Source: Nitrospira defluvii
GTDB lineage: Bacteria > Nitrospirota > Nitrospiria > Nitrospirales > Nitrospiraceae
DNA: 64,000 nucleotides
NCBI GenBank assembly: GCA_000196815.1
Contig: FP929003.1
Span: 124,001-188,000 of the forward strand
Direction of reading: 5' to 3'
Position numbers and translations under genes: made by a program. Numbering within the stretch: position 1 is the stretch's first letter; the number at the start of each line of letters is the position of its first letter. This document shows, in pieces, positions 58,581 to 64,000 of the stretch. The notes beneath the pieces were generated by a model. The model saw nothing but the letters and a program-made list of their open reading frames with translations. It did no database searches and was not told where the DNA came from.

Positions 58581-60190
58581 CAGAATCTGGTCGCCGCCTG
58601 GAGATACATCGTCGGGCTACGGTCCCCGGCAATGGTTCCCCCGCCAGGTTTTGGACCGACCGGAAACCCCAGGTCTGCGCGCAGGTGGATCGAATAATAC
58701 GGGAGTTCAGTCTGAAGGCCGACACCGGCTCCGCTCAGACTGCTGTATCTCCGCTCTCCCGGTTGAGGGTTTCGCAGGTGACCGGCGCCGTGATCAAAGA
58801 ACAGCGCGGCCTGCGTCGAGGGGAGCATGGAGGGCAGGAGCGGGATCCGTGTTTCAGCGGTGACCGCGTAGCCCTCGTCTACGAATCGTTCCCCGAGTTG
58901 ATAGCCCCGGACCGAATCCGGCCCGCCCAGTAACATCTGCTCGATGACGACCATGGGGCCGCTCGTGATTTGTCCGGTTCCTTTGAGGATCAACAGCGCA
59001 TCATGACCCAGGCTCTGAATACGCCCCACGGCGAGCGTGCCTTTGAGAAACCGATTGTCGGCCCCCGGCCTGGTGCTGATGGCCGCGTGATCGTCCATCC
59101 CGCCCAGGATTTCGCCCAAGCCATGGAAGCCGTAGGCCGACAGATAGGTCCGGCCGTAGAGGTCCACTCGATCGTAGTTCATTCCGAGCTTGGCCATTCT
59201 GACGGTGTCATGACCGGTGAGAGTGCCGTTGATGAACAGGCGATTATCTTTGGCGGCGAATCCGGTATCGAGCAGGAGGGATTGCCAGCGTGTCTTCACC
59301 ACCGGATGTGTGATCGACAGGTCGTAGGTTTGTATTTCCCCGCGAATCTGGAGGGCGGCCAGCTCGGCGCCCACGTCGAACCGGCCCGTGGATCCTGAGA
59401 GCACCACTTTCGTGCCGTGCACGCCCACCGGCAGGGCGTACCCGCCGGTGATGAATTGCAGCCGTTCGGGATGGTCTCCCACGATTCCGTTGACCGTCAG
59501 TAGGGCTCCCTCCCTCAACGCATTTCCAACTTCAATGCCGGCTCCGAACCGGTTTCTCGAAATGTTGTTGAATCCGTAGTTGTTGTAGTCGAGCGTGGCG
59601 TGAATCGGTCGCTTGTCCTCAGCACTGGCGCGTACATTGGTGCTGCCCGTGAATTCTCCCGGTTCGAGCGCCGCGGAGACCTTGAGGTCCGGATAGTCGT
59701 TCAGCAACAACAGGGCTCGTTCCAGGTCAGTATTCCGGATCACCCGCGCTTCCATCACGCCGGCGAATCCGCTGCGAATAAATTCCGTCGAGTAGAACCG
59801 GTTCCCGAAGACCGAGATGTCGCCGAGACGGCCTTCGAGCACGCTGATCTCAACCATCCCGAACTGAATGCGCTGCTGGGGAATGTACGCGCTTGCGAGA
59901 GTGTACCCCCGCTGCTTGTAGAGGTCGGCGACGGCGGCGGCGATGTGTTCGAGATCGGGGAGGGTCAGTGCCTGTTCGACATAGGGCTGCGTGAGGGCTT
60001 CGAGTTCAGCTTGGGAGATGACGGTGTTCCCGCTGAATGAAAAGCCCCTCACGAGCATAGCGGCGGGAGCGTCCGGTTGTTCGGTTGCGTGCGTCGCAGG
60101 GATCGTCCAGAAGCAGGTCACGATCAGGAACCCCCGGGCGAGTCGCGAAAGAAGTCGACACATCGTGTGGCGCATCTGCCCTTGCTTCAC
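58580..60190 (-). CDS. TpsB (ShlB/FhaC/HecB-type) outer-membrane transporter
   Basis: A 536-residue two-partner secretion transporter. The signal segment runs to about residue 37 (THA). A POTRA region (about 43-120: FSFSGNTVISQAELEALTQPYV, LYKQRGYTLASAYIPQQRIQFGMVEISVLEGRLG) precedes the 16-strand barrel, which has MLLGGPDSVRGYQLGERF (the conserved VRGY loop) and ends in Phe. It exports the TpsA protein encoded next to it. GTG 60190 is used; ATG 60175 is possible. It shares a promoter region with the divergent lipoprotein gene. Confidence 0.93.
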   Translation of the reverse strand: MKQGQMRHTMCRLLSRLARGFLIVTCFWTIPATHATEQPDAPAAMLVRGFSFSGNTVISQAELEALTQPYVEQALTLPDLEHIAAAVADLYKQRGYTLASAYIPQQRIQFGMVEISVLEGRLGDISVFGNRFYSTEFIRSGFAGVMEARVIRNTDLERALLLLNDYPDLKVSAALEPGEFTGSTNVRASAEDKRPIHATLDYNNYGFNNISRNRFGAGIEVGNALREGALLTVNGIVGDHPERLQFITGGYALPVGVHGTKVVLSGSTGRFDVGAELAALQIRGEIQTYDLSITHPVVKTRWQSLLLDTGFAAKDNRLFINGTLTGHDTVRMAKLGMNYDRVDLYGRTYLSAYGFHGLGEILGGMDDHAAISTRPGADNRFLKGTLAVGRIQSLGHDALLILKGTGQITSGPMVVIEQMLLGGPDSVRGYQLGERFVDEGYAVTAETRIPLLPSMLPSTQAALFFDHGAGHLRNPQPGERRYSSLSGAGVGLQTELPYYSIHLRADLGFPVGPKPGGGTIAGDRSPTMYLQAATRF

Positions 60191-60257
60191 TTTGCCGCCG
60201 GGCTATGTCAGAATGCCCGACATCGAGCCCGTCAATGGTTCACCGCGAGGCGGTGGT

Positions 60258-60449
60258 GTGTTGAAGTGGTTGCTGCTTCTGAGCGTGATCGGGATGTGGT
60301 CAGGCTGCGCGAGTCCTTCGGATCATTCCGATGAGTCGCGCCCTCGGCCGGCTGCCGGTGAAGCGGGCCCTCCTCCCGCGGTCGAACAAACAGCACCGCC
60401 AAAGCGGCCGTCGACCACGTGCCCGCCGGCGATGAGAGGATCCTGCTAG
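60258..60449 (+). CDS. Small lipoprotein
   Basis: A 63-residue protein, VLKWLLLLSVIGMWSGCAS, with a lipobox-like end before Cys, then a Pro/Ser-rich tail ending in RPSTTCPPAMRGSC. GTG 60258 follows GCGAGGCG; ATG 60213 in the same frame would add 15 residues. It is probably anchored in a membrane. It is divergent from tpsB. No function known. Confidence 0.5.
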   Translation: MLKWLLLLSVIGMWSGCASPSDHSDESRPRPAAGEAGPPPAVEQTAPPKRPSTTCPPAMRGSC

Positions 60450-60600
60450 GTGTCTGTCGCGCAGGGACGGCTCTGTTGAGTAGGGCCATTCGATCGTACC
60501 CTGAAGGGTGGGCGAGGTCCATCTATATTCATGTTTTCGTGACGTTGAACTCAGTAGATGTGGATACGTAAGATTTCATTACCGCATGGAAAGAACGGTT

Positions 60601-61176
60601 ATGCTGCACGATGATCTGATCGCCGCGTTTCACAAGACTCAGTCGTTCAAGTGGGATCCGAAGGGCGGCTTCAAACTCGCCTCGGGTCTGACGAGCCCCT
60701 TTTATGTCGATTGCCGGACCTTGATGGCCTTTCCTCACGCGCGTCGCCTGATGGCGCACCGGGCGTGGGAAGTAACCAAGGCGCTCGACATCGATTGTCT
60801 GGGAGGGCTGGAGATTGGAGCGATCTCGATTGCGACGACGATTTCAGACTTCGCTTATGCGGCGACGCCTCGTCGAGAGTGGCGGACATTTTTTGTCCGC
60901 AAGCAGCCGAAGGACCATGGGTTGGGCAGGTTGGTTGAAGGTGTCGTGCAGGCGGGAGATCGGGCCCTCATCGTCGATGATGTGTTGACCAGCGGGGGGT
61001 CCGTGCTGAAGGCCATCGCGGCCGCGCGGGAGGCGGGGTTGAAGGTGACCGATGCATTGGTCATCGTCGATCGGAAAGAACAGGACGGCCGTGCTCGCGT
61101 GGAGGCCACGGGAGTGAAGGTCGTGAGCCTCCTGACGATCGATGATCTCATGCAGGGGCGCAACATTTCTTCCTAG
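60601..61176 (+). CDS. pyrE: Orotate phosphoribosyltransferase
   Basis: A 191-residue PyrE-type phosphoribosyltransferase that makes orotidine-5'-phosphate from orotate and PRPP. The substrate segment FKLASGLTSPFYVDCRTLM, the F-V-R-K-x-x-K-D-H-G-L-G loop, and the PRPP motif ALIVDDVLTSGGSVLKAI are all present. ATG 60601 is preceded by GGAAAG, 7 bases away; ATG 60586 is an alternative. It stands alone. Length is slightly shorter than the E. coli enzyme. Confidence 0.9.
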   Translation: MLHDDLIAAFHKTQSFKWDPKGGFKLASGLTSPFYVDCRTLMAFPHARRLMAHRAWEVTKALDIDCLGGLEIGAISIATTISDFAYAATPRREWRTFFVRKQPKDHGLGRLVEGVVQAGDRALIVDDVLTSGGSVLKAIAAAREAGLKVTDALVIVDRKEQDGRARVEATGVKVVSLLTIDDLMQGRNISS

Positions 61177-61177
61177 C

Positions 61178-61489
61178 TCATTTGCATTGGAACTGAATGC
61201 CCCAACGGCGTTCTTCGACGATATCGTTCGAGCCCGCGATGGGACTGGCCTGGCGCAGACGTCCCTTTGTTTCCCCTTCGCGCACCGTCATCCACCCCGC
61301 TGGGCATTTCTGCTCCATGAGCCGCACAGCTTCCTTCCGGAAGGACGAGAGTAAGTTGCCCTGTTCGGCGCGATAGGGGTAGACGACTACGCCGCCGTTG
61401 TCGACTTCTTTGACCATGATGGCTCCCTCCCCGCAGCCGGATGTGCCCAGGAGCAAGAAAACGGCAACCACTCTTGACCAGCTTTTCAT
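61178..61489 (-). CDS. Small lipoprotein, 103 residues
   Basis: Begins MKSWSRVVAVFLLLGTSGC, a lipoprotein signal with Cys19. The mature part (VKEVDNGGVVVYPYRAEQGNLLSSFRKEAVRLMEQKCP...WGIQFQCK) has two later Cys that could pair. Family unknown. It converges on pyrE (1 bp apart) and is divergent from the rhodanese gene. The 5' end is preceded by ATAAGGAGCC, a clear ribosome site. Confidence 0.7.
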   Translation of the reverse strand: MKSWSRVVAVFLLLGTSGCGEGAIMVKEVDNGGVVVYPYRAEQGNLLSSFRKEAVRLMEQKCPAGWMTVREGETKGRLRQASPIAGSNDIVEERRWGIQFQCK

Positions 61490-61548
61490 AAGGCTCCTAT
61501 CATAGGACGTTCGTCAACCTTCTCGGTATGAGCAAAGGAGCGGCGACG

Positions 61549-61974
61549 ATGAGATATCTGAGTGGTCTTCTCTGCGTGGGTGTGCTGTGCGGTCTCCTCT
61601 TGGAGTGGCCGCAGCCCACCTTCGCGTATCATTCCTATACCTTGACGGTTCAGCAACTGCGAGCCGGTCTGCTTAAGGCACCATCGACCGGCGCAAAGGG
61701 GTTCCTGTTGGTCGATGTGCGTTCGTCCGAGGAGCATGCGTCCGGCATGATTCCGGGGACCGATCGAAATATCGACTTTCGTGAGATGAAGACGCGGCAT
61801 CGGGAGCTCGGCGCGGCCTTGAATGACCATATCGTCGTGTATTGCCAGTCCGGTCATCGCAGCAACATTGCGGCGGAGACGTTGGCCGATCTGGGCTATA
61901 CGCACGTGTACAATGTCGTGGGCAGCATGAATGCCTGGACCGAGGCCGGCTTTCCCGTCTCGCCCGGGCGGTAG
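61549..61974 (+). CDS. Exported rhodanese-domain protein
   Basis: A 141-residue protein with a signal peptide (about 1-27) and a single rhodanese domain: LVDVRSSEEHASGMIPGTDRNIDF, then the active loop VVYCQSGHRSN with Cys99, and GYTHVYNVVGSMNAWTEAGFPV. It should carry sulfane sulfur in the periplasm. ATG 61549 is chosen because AAAGGAG lies 8 bases upstream; ATG 61528 has no ribosome site. It faces convergently the glycosidase-like gene, with 11 bp between. Confidence 0.88.
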   Translation: MRYLSGLLCVGVLCGLLLEWPQPTFAYHSYTLTVQQLRAGLLKAPSTGAKGFLLVDVRSSEEHASGMIPGTDRNIDFREMKTRHRELGAALNDHIVVYCQSGHRSNIAAETLADLGYTHVYNVVGSMNAWTEAGFPVSPGR

Positions 61975-61985
61975 ATCGGCGTTGG

Positions 61986-62912
61986 TCATCGGCGGTGTGA
62001 TGATGGTGAGGCATCCGGAGCGGGTATGGTGCGCGGGTGTGTTCGGGGGCTGATGCCGATGACGGTCGGCAGCGGAATGTGCACGCCGATATTGCCTGCC
62101 AGGAGTGATCGCCAGGTGGCTTGTGACGTGGTTTCCTGGGCGGCATGGAGAAGATCCGGGCTGGCGATCACATCCGAAGAGGCACCCCCGTCCATGGCCA
62201 TGGCCTGTTGGATCGACGGGATCTGTCGATGGAGACAGTCGGCCAGGTGGTGGAGCGAGACGACATCCACCGTCTTGATCACCAGTATTGCGCCTTCCCC
62301 CTCTTCGGCAACCACGGTTTGAAACGCCCGTTTCCCGCTGTCCCGGACCCGGAGCTTTCCCGTCCGGTCGAACAGCATCAGCGATTGCGCGGCCTCCCGG
62401 TAGGGAGGGGTTTCTTCTGTGAATCCGTCGAAGGCAAGGTCGAGCACACGGGCCTTCCTCAGCCTCCCATCGGTCGGTTCCGCTGCGAATAGTCCCTGCC
62501 ATGAGTGATGTTTCTTCGTGCCGAGTGACCGGCCTTCTTTCAACAAGACACCCAAATACGAGTAGTCCTCTCGAAACAGGCCCGCATTGAATAAGACGTA
62601 CGCATCCGTCCGTTGTTGCCAGTCGTGGATCGAGAGGGGGGCGCGGAGACCTTCATCGCGATATTGATAGATGGAGAACCGAAACCGTTCCGGGTCGATG
62701 TGCAGCATGAGCAGAGACGGGACCTGGGGGCAGGCTTCGATGGGGTTCCAGAGCGCCACCTGCATGCCTGTGGTCAAACGCTCCCATGGTACCCCGGCGG
62801 GAGGCGCCGCATCGGCTTGGGGTCCGCTACTGAGGCAGAGCGCGAGCAGGCACCCGCAGAGGAGCTTCAGCCGGTGAACGGATCGTCGGTCTTTCAGGCA
62901 GCGGCCACGCAT
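61986..62912 (-). CDS. Phosphodiester glycosidase (NAGPA-like) protein
   Basis: A 308-residue exported protein (signal about 15-36). The domain is that of phosphodiester glycosidases, which hydrolyse sugar-1-phosphodiesters: LFNAGLFREDYSYLGVLLKEGR, FAAEP..., and the late motif IQQAMAMDGGASSDVIA with the conserved D-G-G-(A/G)-S. Substrate in bacteria is usually a cell-wall or polysaccharide linkage. AAGGAGAG lies 11 bases before the ATG. The C-terminal tail is Pro/Ser-rich. Confidence 0.8.
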   Translation of the reverse strand: MRGRCLKDRRSVHRLKLLCGCLLALCLSSGPQADAAPPAGVPWERLTTGMQVALWNPIEACPQVPSLLMLHIDPERFRFSIYQYRDEGLRAPLSIHDWQQRTDAYVLFNAGLFREDYSYLGVLLKEGRSLGTKKHHSWQGLFAAEPTDGRLRKARVLDLAFDGFTEETPPYREAAQSLMLFDRTGKLRVRDSGKRAFQTVVAEEGEGAILVIKTVDVVSLHHLADCLHRQIPSIQQAMAMDGGASSDVIASPDLLHAAQETTSQATWRSLLAGNIGVHIPLPTVIGISPRTHPRTIPAPDASPSSHRR

Positions 62913-63043
62913 GATGAGCGTCTCTCCTTCATCCTGTCGACCTCTGTGAGTGTGTATTCCCGGTCTCGCACGACCCCAGTATAAAAAGGATGCGCAAAAG
63001 GGTCAAATTTCAGGCGCTGTCTGCGGTGTGCGCAGGTGCGGGG

Positions 63044-64000
63044 TTAGGAGGCTCGTGCGGTGCGCGGTGCCTGGTCGGGGGGAAAGTGGTGCGGTGCGCT
63101 CCCCGTCGCGGGAGCGGAGGAATCGAGCAACGCGCGTACCGTGCGCAAGAGGAGGTCGGGGGTAAACGGCTTTTGGAGGAACGTCGTTCGATGCGGGTCC
63201 ATGCCGCTGTTCACGGAGATATCGTCCAAATAGCCCGACATGAACAGCACCCTGAGGTTCGGCTTGATGACGGACAGATGTTGTGCCAGTTCGCGACCGT
63301 TCATTCCCGGCATGACCACATCGGTGAGCAAAAGGTCTACGTGGTAACTCTGCTGTGTGGCCGTGAGACAGGCCTCGACGCCATTTTTGGCCTCGATCAC
63401 CTGATAGCCGGTTTTGACCAGTTCGTGACGGACCAGGTTGCGCACGCCACTATCGTCCTCGACGAGAAGAATGGTTTCCGATCCCTGGCGCAGGCGGCCT
63501 TGCGGTGCGGTGGCATCCGCAGTAGGGGCTTGCGGGTTGACGCGCGGGAAATACAGGTCGAAGGTGGTGCCATGCCCGACCTGGCTCCACACATCGATCC
63601 CGCCTCCGCAGGTGGTCACGATGCCGAAAACCGTCGACAGACCCAGTCCGGTACCCTTGTGTTCTTCCTTCGTCGTAAAAAACGGTTCGAATAGATGGGC
63701 GAGCACGTCGGCATTCATGCCGCATCCGGTATCGGTGACAGTGAGTTTCACATACTGCCCCAATGGCAGCGGGTGGAGATGATGCATCGGGGTCCGTGCC
63801 AGTTCCGTTTGCGAGGTTTCGATCGCCAGTAGGCCGCCATTGGGCATGGCATCCCGGGCATTCACGACCAGATTCATGAGGACCTGTTCCAGTTGTCCGG
63901 GGTCTGCCTTCACATGGCCGTTAAAAGGATCCGGGCGGATCACGAGTTGAATGTCTTCACCGATGAGTCGCCGGAGCATGCTTTCCACATTGCCGACGAC
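63044..64000 (-). CDS. Hybrid sensor histidine kinase, N-terminus beyond window
   Basis: The C-terminal 318 residues or so of a hybrid kinase; the gene continues past the right edge. ATPase boxes: VLMNLVVNARDAMPNGG (N), VTDTGCGM (G1), LFEPFFTTKEEHKGTGLGLSTVFGIV (F/G2). After a linker a receiver domain follows: ILLVEDDSGVRNLV, phospho-acceptor Asp in VDLLLTDVVMPGMNG, and FLQKPF. It ends in a Pro/Ala-rich tail. Sensor input is unknown because that part is missing. Confidence 0.9.
   Translation of the reverse strand, partial: VVGNVESMLRRLIGEDIQLVIRPDPFNGHVKADPGQLEQVLMNLVVNARDAMPNGGLLAIETSQTELARTPMHHLHPLPLGQYVKLTVTDTGCGMNADVLAHLFEPFFTTKEEHKGTGLGLSTVFGIVTTCGGGIDVWSQVGHGTTFDLYFPRVNPQAPTADATAPQGRLRQGSETILLVEDDSGVRNLVRHELVKTGYQVIEAKNGVEACLTATQQSYHVDLLLTDVVMPGMNGRELAQHLSVIKPNLRVLFMSGYLDDISVNSGMDPHRTTFLQKPFTPDLLLRTVRALLDSSAPATGSAPHHFPPDQAPRTARAS

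Overview
The window looks like a GC-rich, Gram-negative chromosome, most likely Nitrospira or a close relative. This is inferred from gene content and style (lpxC, NarL-type two-component genes beside nrdR/glyA/rplI, several SUMF1-domain proteins, a two-partner secretion pair) and was not tested by any search. Most of the window is ordinary chromosome. It also carries one clear integrated element and one large accessory cluster that looks light-responsive.

1-9.5 kb: a truncated macro-domain gene, a PPK2-type polyphosphate kinase, two paralogous secreted DUF4412 proteins, a 1.1 kb stretch with two look-alike small transcription units, a short MscS-like channel, a glycerophosphodiesterase without a normal start codon, a CBS-pair protein, a pterin carbinolamine dehydratase and a B12-dependent radical SAM protein of the RiPP-maturation type. 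9.1-19 kb: housekeeping genes (suhB, lpxC, nrdR, glyA, rplI), an unusual NAD-domain histidine kinase with its response regulator, a HARE-HTH protein followed by an 18-residue Lys/Ala peptide, and a degenerate UPF1-like helicase that ends just before tRNA-Leu(CAG).

19.07-31.13 kb: a genomic island of about 12 kb inserted at the 3' end of tRNA-Leu. A 19-bp direct repeat (the tRNA 3' end) and a 41-bp imperfect repeat mark both ends. It encodes a tyrosine integrase, an SF2-type helicase, an endonuclease VII-like protein, a serine recombinase and small unknown proteins. A repeat-rich block of 62-bp iteron-like units and an AT-rich 21-bp tandem repeat looks like a replication origin. No capsid or conjugation genes were seen, so it resembles an integrative plasmid or satellite.

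31.4-52.05 kb: a cytochrome P450, a FliL-like protein, then a MerR/B12-binding regulator of the CarH/LitR photoreceptor type with a DCC-family protein. Opposite it runs a mostly co-directional array of about 17 kb: two zinc-ribbon proteins, three SUMF1-domain proteins, an epimerase, membrane and PDZ proteins, photolyase, DUF523/DUF1722, a CbiX-like protein, a chalcone-isomerase-like protein, an NTF2-like protein, SDR, an FAD amine-oxidase-like protein, DUF1365, a CFA-type methyltransferase and DUF2878. Four copies of a 10-12 bp motif lie on two divergent sigma70-type promoters between regulator and array, strongly suggesting B12/light control.

52.1-60.2 kb: a two-partner secretion operon (TpsB transporter, then a very large TpsA exoprotein split by an apparent 1-bp frameshift). 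60.2-64 kb: a small lipoprotein, pyrE, another lipoprotein, a rhodanese, a phosphodiester glycosidase-like protein and a hybrid sensor kinase cut by the window edge. A 205-bp inverted-repeat-ended element occurs twice (1.4 and 45.1 kb), each time supplying the stop codon of the preceding gene.
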